Part shown: positions 1 to 10,446 of the stretch, in pieces | Position numbering within the stretch: position 1 is the stretch's first letter | Layout of the letters: every line of letters starts with the position of its first letter | Assembly (NCBI GenBank): GCA_951640165.1 | Contig: OX621259.1 | Location: 4,402,001 to 4,466,000, forward strand | Origin: Pseudoips prasinana | Lineage: Eukaryota > Arthropoda > Insecta > Lepidoptera > Nolidae | Length of the DNA: 64,000 bases | Reading direction: 5' to 3' | Made by a program: the position numbers and the translations under genes | Notes under the pieces: generated by a model | Seen by the model: the letters and a program-made list of their open reading frames with translations, nothing else | What the model was told of the DNA's origin: nothing | The model's database searches: none

Positions 1-1929
1 AAGAGCACAAGGATCGTTTTAATTTAAACATTTGGTATGATATCATTAAATGCAAGAAAAATTACCGAATAAGTTTCGGTTTTTATTGCAGTGGATTATT
101 ATTCAGGTGAAACTTCTCTAGGCACGCTTGACTTGAGGAGAAAGCTGGTGAATGCGTGACGAGAGCGTTACGAAAAGTGTGATCGGGTGGGGCGAACGGA
201 AGTTTAGAGGAAGATATAAGTTAGGGAAGATAGAAAGTTACGTTTCAATTATTACTATTTTTCTTTTTTTTTATCAAACAACAATAGAAAACACATGGAT
301 TAATTGAGTTATTACAATATACACAAAAAAGTCGATGACGACAAAACGGCGGCGCCTACCTGTCAGCAGTACTATTGCTTTGCGTCGTTCTAGCGTGGTA
401 CCGAGGATATTCTCGTTTTTAAGAAAAATAGTACTACCGACATGCTGGCGCCGCTATGATTCCGCAGACATCACTCCGCGAACAAACGGCTTCTCAATTT
501 TACAAAATAACTATATGTAATCTCACTATTAATCTCACTATTATATAATTTTACTTTATGTCATGCGTCACTATTAGTCCAACTCAAATTGTCATGCTGT
601 GTACACTTGTAGGAATACTGTCTAGAGCTAAACCTTAATGTATACTTTTCTGTCATGTATTGATAATATTCTGTTTTGTGTGCCAATAAAATAAAATAAA
701 AAAAATAAATATTAAAGTAATTAATTATGTACCTATATTTTACACATTACTTTTTATTTACGAAAAACCTATCTTTTAGCACTAAAACGTTACATTGTGG
801 TTACATTACACTAACGGAACATTTTTCACAGACTCGAAATCCCGCCAGTATTCACAAATTAATCTCATTCCGGAACTAAGTTAACTGCATATTTGAGATG
901 CGGATAAGCCAATGAGTTCATCAATCAATCAATTTAACTCAGAGGATCTCTCATCTGAGATTCGCTTGTAAATACCGCACTACGGTTTGTACAATATTAT
1001 GTCGGTGAGGGTGTGTACACACTATGTGCTTTGAAGTTATTTAACTTGAAATTTAAATACAAGGAAATATTTTAATCAGATAGAGTTACATTCAATGCCT
1101 TCCTAAAATATACTGAGGAATGTATGAATGAAAAGGACCAGAAATTATAAAATAATCATTCTTAACTCAACAATCAACAGTATAATACTCGGCGCTTTAG
1201 AAACTAACATTTATACCATAAGGAATATTTATAAGTTAATAAATGGAAGACGGAAAAATGTTTTTATGATTTCCTTTGATTTTTTAAGGCACATGATGAT
1301 AGCAATAATTTACTTTATATATTATCAAAATAAATTTGTGTGGAACTCGAGAATCTTATTATAATTAGATTTAGAACCACCACAGCAAGGGTATAAATTA
1401 TACAAATGTAACAAAATGCTATTCTTTTGTTGGTAAGTAATGGTAAAAAGTATTAGTACATGGTGCCTACGGTTGTGACTGATATGATGATTTTATTCTG
1501 GCATATTGAGAATACACATAAATCTAGATTAATATTTAGGTAACCCTGCCGCCTAAACTAGGCAGTCCTGTATCTTAGGAGACAGTGTTCGGCCATACAG
1601 AGCAGTTGGTAATGTGTTTGTATGTAGCCAGAGTGTTACCGCGTGTTGCAGTTATGCCATACCATTAGACATTTGTGCGTTGTGCGTATAAATATGTGGG
1701 CATCAGAGTGTGTGGTATGTGTGGAGTGTGCGTGTGTATGTGAGTGAAAAAGAGTAGAACAAATGACACTATAGAGGTGTGTATGGGGGTTATTGGGGTG
1801 TATATTAGGTAGTCAGTTAACATTTGTTGGCGTCATTCTACGTTTGTAAGTAAGGACTCCGTATATGAGTAATCTTTTAAAAGTAACCAATTAGTCAGCT
1901 TAGTTTTCAAATTAAAGTAATTTAGATCT
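1..1929. other. AT-rich intergenic stretch, no gene seen
   Basis: No convincing coding region. About 105-240 resembles 24045-24140 (both contain an 'agagcgttac/agggcgttac' block followed by 'cgaacggaag'), so it is probably an old interspersed repeat. 330-706 looks like a LINE 3' remnant (listed separately). The remainder is low-complexity AT-rich DNA with short open frames lacking codon structure or recognisable motifs. Confidence 0.6.
330..706 (+). repeat. Possible LINE 3'-terminal fragment with AATAAA-rich tail
   Basis: The segment ends in an A-rich run of overlapping AATAAA motifs (about 685-706). This is the usual end of a 5'-truncated non-LTR insertion, and the same 'ccaataaaataaaataaa' type of tail recurs at about 45760-45780. 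A short open frame lies upstream (335-520) but no reverse transcriptase motif is left in it. Family unknown. Confidence 0.35.
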
Positions 1930-1944
1930 AGTATTTTTATTTGT

Positions 1945-4818
1945 TTATTGATTCTCTTGTACAGGTAGGAACTTAAGAGTGTAATATTGGTGTTGAGCGA
2001 AGGTGGTTTTATGATGGGTACTGGGTACGATTAGGGTGCGTTTGTTTGGATCCAAAGGTGGCAGGTAGGTATGCTTTCTTAGTACTGTTTTGAATACAAA
2101 GAGCTGTCGTACTGACAACACTTTGCATTCAGCGTAAAGGTCAGTTGTAGGATATCTAAAAGGTTTTTTTGTCATTACCTTTAGTATCGCCCTTTGTGCT
2201 CTCTCAATTCTAAGGAAGTAGGTTTTAGCTGCTCCACCCCATACAGGTATACAGTATCCGAGAATTGATTGGCAGAGTGCATAGCAAACCATCTTTAGCG
2301 TGTCACTGTCGGCAGAACCTCTAAGGGACTTGAAGATGTAAAGGGATTAGGCGCATTGTTCTAGTGGTAAGGGTATCAATTTGCTTGTCCCACCTTAGCC
2401 CACTGTCAATCTGGACTCCTAGATAAGTTACGGTATCTTTTCGGGTTATCGTGGGACAGGCACATGATGCCATTGGGTGAAGACAAGAGTGAGCTCTCAG
2501 GGTGAAATTGGAGTCAGGTGTATTGGCACGTCTAATCCCGAAGGGAATAAAAGTGGTTTTATTCAAGTTTAGCGTAAGCAGATTAGAGTTTAACCATATC
2601 AATGTTTTACACATTGCTGCTTCCGCTTTTGCCTTTACCACATCCCACGTAGAACCCCGGACAAGTATTGCAGTGTCGTCCGCAAATATGTAGATATTAC
2701 AATCAGGGAGGTTCATCCTACATAGGTCATTTATATATATTTGAAAAAGGGTTGGGCCCAGTATGCTTCCCTGTGGGATGCCGTAAGATGTGACATCCTC
2801 ATCACTCAGGTAACTATCTATCTTGACACTCTGTTTGCGATTTGTAAGGTAGCTCCGATAAATTTCTAGAGTAATACCCCAAACACCTATATATTCTAGT
2901 TTTGAAATGAGCTTGGGTACAGAAACTGTGTCAAAGGCCTTCGAGAGGTCAAGAAAGATTCCCAAACATCAATTTTTTTTATCTAGGCTTTCTGCGACGG
3001 ATTGTGTAATGAACAGTACAGCATCTTCAGTTGAAAGCATAGACCTGAAGCCGTACTAGTTATCAGCGATAATATGGTGCTTGTTTAGGAATCTCCTCAG
3101 GTTGTTATTTAGAATTTTTTCCAGTACTTTGGAAAATGCAGGCAGTACTGATATTGGCCTGTAGTTGCTGACACAGTTTCTGTCTCCACGCTTATAGATA
3201 GGGTGAATAGTTGCCTTTTTAAGGGCATCAGGGAATACTCCTGTTTTAAGGCAAAGGTTACAAAGGAAGGTTATGGGTCCAACTAGTACATGTCGACAGC
3301 ATTTCAGAAGCCGTGATGGCAGGCCATCACTGCCTACAGCACACTTGTTGCGTAGCTGGGGAATAAGAGACTCTACTTCAGATTCGCTTACTTCAAGTAT
3401 AACAAGGGAACCAGAAGGCGAATGTTGGGAACTGCTGAGGTATGACTGGGACTGGTGTGTGGCTTGCGCGTAATTAACCAGCTGCTGGGAAGTGATTTTA
3501 TTTGCTAAGTCGCTTCCTATGGTACTGAAATAGTGACACACTGCATTAATTGAAGACATGTGGTCATCTCATATTCCCAACAACTCAGTGGGACTAGACT
3601 GCGGTATGTGCCTGCTAGCAATATTGTTAATTGTTTTCCACAGTTTACGTGGACAGTTCTTAGCGTTTTTTATTTCATTGGAATCATGTGCGGTTTTAAA
3701 TTTCCTAAGTACGTCATTGCAGAAGTTGCGGTATCTAGTATAAGAAATTTTTAGGATTATATTATCTGGATTGTTTTTGGCTCTTATATGCATTTTGTCT
3801 CTATTTTGAATGCATTTTAACATTCCAGGAGTGACCCAGGGTTTTATAACATATTTTTTTCTAGGAACATTTACTAGAGTTGAGTGTTTAGATACGACTG
3901 ATTAGATACGACTGATTTTACAGTATTGATTAGTATGGTTGTTGATATGTTAGCGTCGTTCGTGTCATATATTTCGGAAAAGTCAGCACGTTCGAGATCA
4001 GTAATAATGGCTTCATAGTTTAGGCGAGTGACTTTGTGAGATGTATTGCGCGGTGGGGTGAGGTTTGCAATATTTAATGGGGTAGGTTTATGGTCTGTGA
4101 TGTACGATTCTAGGATAAGTGAGGTTGATGGTAGGTTAGTCTTAAGGAAAATATGGTCTAAGCTGGTTCTAATCGAGTCGGAATTAAATGAGTGGGCAAT
4201 AGACCATGCGAGGCGTTTAGAGTTAGGTAATCGAAGGTTCTTTCATTCCTGCCGTTTGGGCACAAATCAATATTCATGTCGCCCATATGAGCAATACTAG
4301 AGTATCGAGAAATGCTATTGTATAGACTGTCCAGGCTTGATAAAAAGGAGTCAAACTTATTTTTGGAGTTAAGTGATGGTGAACGGTACACTGCTACACC
4401 TGCCAATTCGTTGTCCCCTATTTCGCAGACCAGGCTATTACCTCCCTCAAATGTTGGTTCGCGAACTGTACATTGCAACCCTGATTTAGTATAGGTATAT
4501 AATTATACCGTCATTTTGGTTGCAGTTAGAGCTCGTCGAATGAGCTTGAAACCCGTCCAGTACTGGTATATAGCTTACTTTCTGGAGCCAACATTCAGTG
4601 AGAATAACAACGTCATAGGTGATTTTCGTCTGATTTAATAATATCTGGATATGGTCAAAGTTTTTAGTGACACTGCGAATGTTCACAGGCAATATGTTTA
4701 TATTACCTTGGGTTGATGGGCTTACATAACGCAGACAGTCTTCAGGGAGGCAGTTGTAGGAGTTACCTATACATGTAGAATCATCGATCTCTTGTATGAT
4801 TTCATTTAAGTTAGTCAT
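1945..4818 (-). pseudogene. LINE ORF2: endonuclease plus reverse transcriptase (broken)
   Basis: Endonuclease start at 4818-4486 ('NIRSVTKNFD', 'VILTECWL' with the E of the EEP-nuclease fold). Endonuclease middle at 4478-4158 ('VAVYRSPS', 'GDMNIDL'). Linker and RT start at 3823-3056 ('NYRPISVLPAFSKVLEKI'). RT core at 2965-2321 with 'FLDLSKAFDTV', 'GIPQGSILGPTLF' and the catalytic 'FADDTAIL'. RT thumb/C-terminus at 2292-1945. The pieces lie in different frames or are separated by stops, for example between 2965 and 3056 and between 4478 and 4486. The RT box residues themselves are intact, so decay is moderate. Known family role: nicks target DNA and primes reverse transcription of the element RNA. 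Confidence 0.82.
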
Positions 4819-5096
4819 TGATAATTATGAAACGACCTCGAGATCGGGGCAATAAAAAGATGCTGATGGTAATGAAAACGGAGTTGGAGTTTGTAGGTAC
4901 GTAAGTCTATTTGTTTATAACGTGGGAAATGATTTTCAGTGTTTATTGGGTTATGTTTGAGTGTATAGTAAAATGTTGTTATGTGGATGTGTTCATTTCT
5001 TAAATTAATATTAGTATCTAGTAGACATGAGTATAAGACACATAGGATAAACATGGACAATATGTTATCCGTAAAGGGGTAAACAGGATGAGATAG

Positions 5097-6121
5097 TCAT
5101 AAGATTTCGAGATCTTGGAGAATCTTTTCAGAGCTGATCAGTAAATGCTTGTCTCCTTCCAACTTCCTCAGGAATATATTACCATTTGCAATCCAACATA
5201 CGTATGTGTGCTTTGCAGCGAATTCCCGGGCTTGGTGGTAAAGTTTTTTTGTACTTACAGGCAGCTGCTCGGCGATATAAATAGATTGCGTTTTGCCAAG
5301 TATTCCAACGTGAGAGGTGTTCAGTTTCTCGTTCTTAGATCTATCCTTTTTGAAGGTGCGCACTGCGGATACAATAGTTTATTTTGTCTTGCGGTGAGTT
5401 AGGATTAGTTGATTTCCCCGGCAGGCGGTATACGTCTCGTATGTTTGAGTCAGTCATGGGAGTGCCCAACGCCTCACTAATGACTGGAACAAGTTTCAGA
5501 TTCTTCATAAGGGACATTACGGATTTCGATGCCCGATGAGCGTGACTTGAGCTGTAGATCTGTTATCTTTTTTTCTAAATGGTTAATGTGTTTTTGTTGC
5601 GCATCGCGGCTTTTTTGTAAATCTTCAATCTCCCTTTTTACATTTTCGAACTGATTATTGAGAAAAGTCATGGATTTAATGATCTCTTCATTAGATTTTT
5701 GGATAGCGGCGTTTGATGTTTGAATGGCCAAGTTTTGCGATTTGATTTCCACAACGTCGGTTATAAGTTTATTTATTAGGGCTGACTGTTCCGCTAATGA
5801 TTTAGATATACAGGAGTCTTGTTCATTTTCTTGTAGACTATGTGAGCTAGATCCACACTGTGGTGAATTAGCTATGCGTTGGCGTTTTTTACGGCTCACA
5901 AATCCACTCATCGAGATAGCGGAATTAATGTCTGGTTCTGATTGAGTTTGAGTAAGGTTCAGACTTACAGTAGAAGTTTTAGGCGGAGTATGCGCAACTC
6001 TCAACATATTATTCAATACTGTAGTGCGGTTCCACAGTCGATATTGGTTTGTATTAATAGCAATAGCGGTGTTTCCGATAGGCGAGTCGTAGCGGAATCG
6101 TAGACACGTAGCTCGTAGCAC
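5097..6121 (-). pseudogene. LINE ORF1 with coiled coil and FP-like C-terminal domain (broken)
   Basis: The first open piece (6121-5477, 214 aa) has a long heptad-like coiled coil over roughly residues 105-205 with many K/E/Q/N residues, then 'GIEIRNVP', the start of an RRM-like fold. A frameshift near 5480 interrupts it; the continuation in another frame includes a VYRLPGK-like stretch. The second piece (5363-5097, 88 aa) contains 'AREFAAKHTYVCWIANGNIF' followed by 'RKL', resembling the C-terminal domain seen in many insect LINE ORF1 proteins and in baculovirus FP proteins. Known role of such ORF1 proteins: RNA-binding nucleocapsid function during retrotransposition. No zinc knuckle was seen. 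Non-functional here because of the frameshift. Confidence 0.7.
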
Positions 6122-6204
6122 TGGTGAAAGTCACGCCGTAGCACTGGTGTCGACGTAAGCCGCACGCACGGTAGTATCGCTTATTTGGAGCGCTCTGTTA
6201 CTTG

Positions 6205-6275
6205 CACGGTGGCACGATGAATCGCACGCCGACCTTTAAGCGGGGCGTCGCTGGTTCAAATCCACCAATCACAGA
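6205..6275 (+). repeat. tRNA-like segment with a perfect B box
   Basis: Contains GGTTCAAATCC (about 6250-6260), a match to the RNA polymerase III B box, with a degenerate A-box-like 'ggtggcacgatg' about 45 bases upstream. The ends cannot pair into an acceptor stem, so this is a tRNA-derived SINE head or tRNA relic rather than a tRNA gene. Confidence 0.4.
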
Positions 6276-6604
6276 CACTTTTTGGGATGTCACTTTAAGG
6301 GTCAATAACACAAACAGTATCCATCCCGTTCTAGGACCGCCTATTAGGTGGTGGCTTTAGGTAAGAACACTTAAGGAGTGACAAGGAATCGACATTTACA
6401 ACTCGCAACCAATCACAGAATTTAGAGAATATAATTTCTAGCGACGCACAACACGCGTCCACTCTGTGTTGCGACCGACCACCGAATGAGAATATTGTAA
6501 GAGAGAGGTGCCAGCACACATTTTCTTTCTCTCTTAGCCGTATATCTAAGGTTTACTTTAGTGATTTGGCTTGAAGCACACTCGTTTGTTTTTATTTTAT
6601 GTAG
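6276..6604. other. No gene seen; possible intron upstream of the candidate exon
   Basis: Moderately AT-rich DNA without recognisable coding motifs. Its right end carries a pyrimidine-rich tract running into 'ttttatgtag' (6594-6604), which fits a 3' splice site for the GC-rich segment that follows. Confidence 0.4.
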
Positions 6605-6842
6605 GTACCGCTCGTCCCGAATAGAAGAAGGCTGCGTGGTGCTGCAGCCGGCGCAGGGCGGGGCGGGTGGGGTGGGGGCCGCCTGCGCCGCAGTGCGCGT
6701 GCGCGCGGCACCGGCGCGCGACCACAAGTGCCGGCGCGCGCGCCACGACCACACGGACGACGCGCAGCTGTTGCCGCCGCTGCCCGCCCTGCTCCACACC
6801 AAATACTGGAAAAACTATAAACCAAAAGCTGACGAGTGTTAA
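6605..6842 (+). CDS. Candidate terminal exon of an unidentified host gene
   Basis: This is the only strongly GC-rich protein-like segment in the window not attributable to a mobile element. A T-rich tract ending in TAG at 6602-6604 could be a splice acceptor. The frame continuing from phase 2 encodes 78 residues rich in A, R, P and G, then a more ordinary C-terminus 'LLPPLPALLHTKYWKNYKP' followed by 'KADEC' and a stop. The TAA stop (6840-6842) overlaps an AATAAA poly(A) signal (6841-6846). GC-rich exons in an AT-rich background are normal in Lepidoptera. I do not recognise the product, and neighbouring exons are not visible. Alternatives: a GC-rich repeat or a retained fragment of a repeat; the other two frames are also open for part of the length, so the frame choice is an inference from the C-terminus and polyadenylation signal. 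Confidence 0.4.
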
Positions 6843-6849
6843 TAAACTT

Positions 6850-7249
6850 TCGATTCATTACTTTCTTGTTTAAATACTAAACTAATTACAAACTACTGTT
6901 CATTATTATGTATGTTCGTTTAGTTTCGAACTCTTGTTATTTTGACCAGTCTTATGAGCGGCTTGAAACCCGGGTACTAGTATAATTGCCCGGGCGAAAT
7001 GCGGGTAGTTGTAGATAACTCCGGACGCGAGCCAGTGGTGGTATTTCGCTAGTGTTCGTTACGAGAGAGATAAGAACGCGCGCATGGAACTGTTTTTGCT
7101 TGGAGGCTAAGATAGTTTTCTTTGTTGTTTACCACGGCACATCGTGACTTGATTATATTGAAATATTGATTGGTTTTGTTAATTGGGACACGTAAAGGCG
7201 TACTGTTCGTAATTAAACTCGGGGATAAGTTGTTGGTGTAATTGTTAGT
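6850..7249. other. No gene seen
   Basis: AT-rich sequence with a short GC-richer patch around 6990-7050 ('cccgggcgaaatgcggg'). No family could be assigned. Confidence 0.4.
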
Positions 7250-7310
7250 CCTTTGGGAGAGGCCTTTGTCCAGCACTGAACGTTATTCAGCTGATATGAT
7301 GATGATGATG
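7250..7310 (+). repeat. RTE-type LINE 3' tail
   Basis: 'gagaggcctttgtccagcac' followed by 'ctgatatgatgatgatgatg' matches the 3' end of the LINE fragment at 57193-57500 (which encodes LGEAFVQQWTS) and its (TGATGA)n tail. Only the last about 60 bases remain, directly abutting a SINE. Confidence 0.65.
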
Positions 7311-7312
7311 TG

Positions 7313-7565
7313 ACGGTCACCGTAGCCTAGTTGGTGCTCCTGCCTACGAAGCTGGTGGTCCTGGGTTCGAATCCCGGTAAGTGCAAATATTTGTGTGATG
7401 AGCACGAATATTTGTTTCCGAGTCATGGATGTTTTCTATGTATTTATCTATCTATATAAGTATGTACATATATCGTCGCCTGGTACCCATAGTACAAGGC
7501 TTTGCTTAGTTTGGCGCTAGGAAGATCTGTGTGACATTGTCCCTAGATATTATTATTATTATATT
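7313..7565 (+). repeat. tRNA-derived SINE, family A
   Basis: Starts with a pol III A box ('gtagcctagttgg') and B box ('gggttcgaatccc') about 40 bases later. A body follows with 'atttgtgtgatgagcacg', 'gtcgcctggtacccatag' and 'tgtgtgacattgtccctag', then an ATT-repeat tail. Five copies occur in this window (7313, 14128, 17581, 20037, 35213). Known role: non-coding retroposons mobilised by LINE proteins. Confidence 0.85.
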
Positions 7566-7599
7566 ATTATGATGAGCTTACTTAATTATCATAAGGGGA

Positions 7600-7745
7600 G
7601 TAGTGAACCTAATGTCAAAATTGTTCAGGCCGCCCAATATGCCCTCTGACGTTGCTTAAAAACTTTTGTCTAAAGACTACAACCGGGACCGACAGTTGCA
7701 CGTGCCATCTGAAGAACAGAGATGCTCAGAAATGATACTACTTTC
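7600..7745 (+). repeat. Interspersed repeat 'G' (fragment)
   Basis: 'gttcaggccgcccaatatgc...actacaaccgggaccgacag' is the same repeat as at 16695-16770, 22395-22640 (plus) and 27835-28045, 38480-38705 (minus). Unclassified; short and found at several sites. Confidence 0.6.
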
Positions 7746-7839
7746 AAATACTTTATTAAAGACATATGTAAGTCCGTAGTGTTAGTAGGAACAAGATAAC
7801 TTAATGATTTAGTGTTAGTAATAAAGCTGCCTACATTAG

Positions 7840-8115
7840 AGCTGGTGTGGATCCTTACCCAGTGACGCAGCAGAGGGGCGTCCTACCGATTTGAGAAGAC
7901 ACTCAGGAGACTGTTAGTGGTGGTGCGCAATCGTTCAACCATTGATGAGGTCCTCTTTCTTATTATGGCGTAGAAATCATCAGAGTGCGCCTCCGCAATC
8001 ATACCGGACGCACTACATTGCCACGACAACCCCCACAGTATCCTGAACGCCTTATTATATTGAATGCGCAGATCGCTGTTTGTCCTCTGCGTATAACGGG
8101 TCCAAAGGCTGCACG
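7840..8115 (-). pseudogene. LINE reverse transcriptase C-terminal fragment
   Basis: On the minus strand the translation shows a Jockey-like RT tail: 'AFRILWGLSWQCSASGMIAE' followed by 'AHSDDFYAIIRKR', then after one stop 'DAPLLRHWVRIH'. The same AEAH-D-F-AI-RKR signature occurs at 38057-38274, so these are two fragments of one LINE family. 5'-truncated, non-functional. Confidence 0.65.
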
Positions 8116-8441
8116 TGTAGAACGACTGTCAGAAAGCTTTGAAAAATTGACTTTTACCTTTGTGGGTCACTCATTTTTGGACTGAGCATGAGCCTATTTG
8201 CTGAATTTGAGGACCAGTGAGAGCATCTGACTATGAGCGCCTGATTGTTATCAATAAATGACCTTTTGTACAAAGATAATTTAATATAAACATTCCACGT
8301 TATTCACGATGGATATTGCAAATGCTGAGTGAGAATTGATATTCAGAACGGTATGTATTTGGGATATTGAATATAAATTGAATGCACGAGGATTATGACA
8401 CATATGTTTTCAGCAATATACCTGAGCGTATGCCAAAAAAT

Positions 8442-8615
8442 ATCGTGGTTGGAAAATGCTCGCTTTTCACGCTGGAGGTCGTGGGTTCGATTTCCACCCA
8501 AGACAGATGCATGAATATGTCTAATTGTCCTGAGTCGGGGTGTAGTTATCTATATAAGTATGTATTTACAAAAGAAGAGTAGTTTATGTAGTATATCAGT
8601 TATCTGGTTTCCATA
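8442..8615 (+). repeat. tRNA-derived SINE, family B, left half of a split copy
   Basis: Starts with an A-box-like 'gttggaaaatgctcgc' and a B box 'gggttcgatttcc', then the family body ('tgtcctgagtcgggg', 'ctatataagtatgtatttac'). The copy stops at 'ggtttccata' (8615) and resumes at 9543 with 'ccatagtacaag', as in the uninterrupted copies at 16848 and 37075. A LINE fragment has inserted between the halves. Confidence 0.85.
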
Positions 8616-9542
8616 TTTTTTTATTTATTTATTTATTCATTCATGTACACACAAAAATCATAGAATAATATACAAAAAGAAACAAAGAGTACACAGGATC
8701 TGCTTATTTCGTAAGAAATTTCTTCCAGCAGACCCGCGAAAGGAAAAAAAATAATTGAAGATAGTCAAAAATGTGTGTAGGTCAATAATAAACTTACATA
8801 CTAATAATTTACATAAATACTTAAATACGAATATATACCACTATTATACCCAATGTTAAATTTAAAATACACTAAATACTAATACTAACGTACATTCTAA
8901 GTGGATGAAATGGATAGATAATGATTTTTTACTTGTCTTTTAAACGAATAAATTGAATTGCAGTTCCGAACATTTGGCGGAAGAGAGTTCCACAGCCTGA
9001 CCGCATGAACAGTAAAGGAATAGGAATAGAAATCGGTTTTATGGAGGGGAAATTTAAGAAGGGATTTCATGTGCGATCTGCAAAGAGCACCAGGAGCAGA
9101 TTTATAGGAGAAGCGCTCTCGCAGATAGGAAGGGGATTGAGGATTATGAAGGATGTTAAAAAGGAGACACAATATGCGAGTGTTCCTGCGAAAACGAATT
9201 GGGAGCCACTTGAGATCTTTACGAAATTTAGAGACATGGTCGAATTTTTTCAGGCCGAATATAAACGGAATGCAGAGATTTTGTAAACGCTCAAGCTTAT
9301 TTAGAAGCTCCTCTGTAGCGTCTAGGTAGCAACTGTCAGCGTAATCCAAGATGGGTTGTATCAGAGTCTGGGCAAGAGAGATTTTAGTTTTCAAGGGTAA
9401 AAAGTTTTGAAGGCATTTCAGCGAGTGGAATGTGAAGTGCACTTTTTTGCTAACTTCAGCGATTTGGGCTTTCCACGAGAGATTGCAATCTAAAGTAAGT
9501 CCAAGATTTTTTGCCGTGTCGGAATAAATAATTAGTACAAGA
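8616..9542 (-). mobile_element. 5'-truncated LINE inserted into a SINE
   Basis: Bounded by a 5-bp target duplication CCATA (8611-8615 and 9543-9547). On the minus strand it carries the C-terminal part of a reverse transcriptase (thumb region with 'LAQTLIQPILDYADSCYLD', 'VRLWNSLPPNVRNCNSIYSF') ending near 8897. A 3' UTR of about 280 bp follows, ending in an A-rich tract (plus-strand run 'tttttttatttatttattt' at about 8616-8636). The 5' truncation falls within the RT. The open frame is uninterrupted for 200+ codons, so the insertion may be fairly recent. The first residues of the frame (9553-9543) come from the SINE, not the LINE. Confidence 0.85.
8897..9542 (-). pseudogene. RT C-terminal fragment in the truncated LINE
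   Basis: About 214 open codons starting at 'YSDTAKNLGLTLDCNLSWK', the post-palm region typical of Jockey/CR1-type RTs. It continues through the DYADSCYLD and LKWLPIRFRRN thumb motifs to 'FKRQVKNHYL' and a stop. The catalytic FADD box is absent because the insertion is 5'-truncated. No function expected. Confidence 0.8.
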
Positions 9543-9620
9543 CCATAGTACAAGATCTGCTTAGTTTGGGATCAGATGGCCGTATCTGAATAATGTCCCA
9601 GGATATTATTATTATATTAA
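9543..9620 (+). repeat. SINE family B, right half of the split copy
   Basis: Resumes at 'ccatagtacaagatctgctt' and runs through 'agtttgggatcagatggccg' and 'gtcccaggatattatt' to an ATT-repeat tail, as in intact copies. Confidence 0.85.
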
Positions 9621-9777
9621 TTCAACTTTCACAAAATACTTTTTTTAAAGGTGGGTTTTGGTTGATGAGACGTCCATTTTACATCGAACTTTGTGTAAGG
9701 CGTAGCGCTGCGCAAATACTTAAATAGCGATAAACTATTTAGTTTTCTAGTAATTCTTCTAAATTTTATGATTGTGA

Positions 9778-10441
9778 GGACCTCTGGGTTGTAATTGATA
9801 TTCCTGGTTCACGATCTGTACGTGAAATAGTTTTCAGTGCAGTTTATTTACCACCGCCAGTTCGTCTTTCTACACTCAAATGTTATTTGGATCACTGTAA
9901 TGCAGCCGTTGAAAAAATGACGGATGCTCCCGTTTTCATTGTGGGTGATTTTAACTTAAGTAATATCGACTGGAAACTAGTGGATAACTCATTTTATAAT
10001 TGTAGCCTCTCTAACACAAGTCAGCTGTTGATTGATTTTACACATATCAACAGGCTCAGTCAGCTTAATTTTATTGCAAATAATATTGGTCGCATACTAG
10101 ATCTGGTTCTGTCTACTAATCCGTTATGTAGTGTCAGCCATTCGGCTACTTCACTAAGCAATGTTGACCAACAACATCCACCTTTAGATATAGATATTCT
10201 TTTGGGCTCTGAAAAAAGGCTTCCCTATAACAACTGTCAGATTAGACCTAACTTTCACAAGGGAAACTATCAGTCGATTTGTAAATCATTAAAGGAAGTG
10301 GATTGGGACAAACTATTTAAAGAGAAGAGTGATGTGAATGAGATGATCGAGGTCTTTTATGGGACTCTAAATGCACGTATTAAGGAATTCATACCACTTC
10401 GTGCATCAAAAAGTTCCCGACATGGTTCAATAAGAAACTAA
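9778..10441 (+). pseudogene. LINE endonuclease domain, N-terminally truncated
   Basis: Translation from about 9778 gives 'EDLWVVIDIPG', 'FSAVYLPPPVR', then 'PVFIVGDFNLSNIDW', the GDFN motif of EEP endonucleases, and a later DLVLSTN stretch with a degenerate SDH region ('SNVDQQHPP'). The first Met-started frame is 9887-10441. The frame ends prematurely: just before the stop, a one-base shift would continue into the RT reading frame at 10447, so ORF2 is broken here. Confidence 0.8.
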
Positions 10442-10446
10442 TTAAA

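Larger units (their letters stand above)
1930..6125 (-). mobile_element. Decayed non-LTR retrotransposon (Jockey/CR1-like group)
   Basis: Read on the minus strand, the parts are in the canonical order: ORF1 (6121 to 5097) with a coiled coil, then ORF2 with an apurinic-type endonuclease (4818 to about 4158) and a reverse transcriptase (about 3823 to 1945). The last stop codon (about 1945) is followed at once by an AATAAA-containing A-rich end near 1930-1950, taken as the 3' terminus. At least five frame breaks separate the open pieces, so the copy is dead. The 5' end is uncertain; the sequence right of 6125 has a different, more GC-rich character. Group assignment rests on domain order and motif style only. 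Confidence 0.8.

Noticed and set aside
7313..7400. Functional tRNA gene
   Set aside because: A and B boxes are present but the acceptor stem does not pair and a SINE body with ATT tail follows; copies are dispersed.
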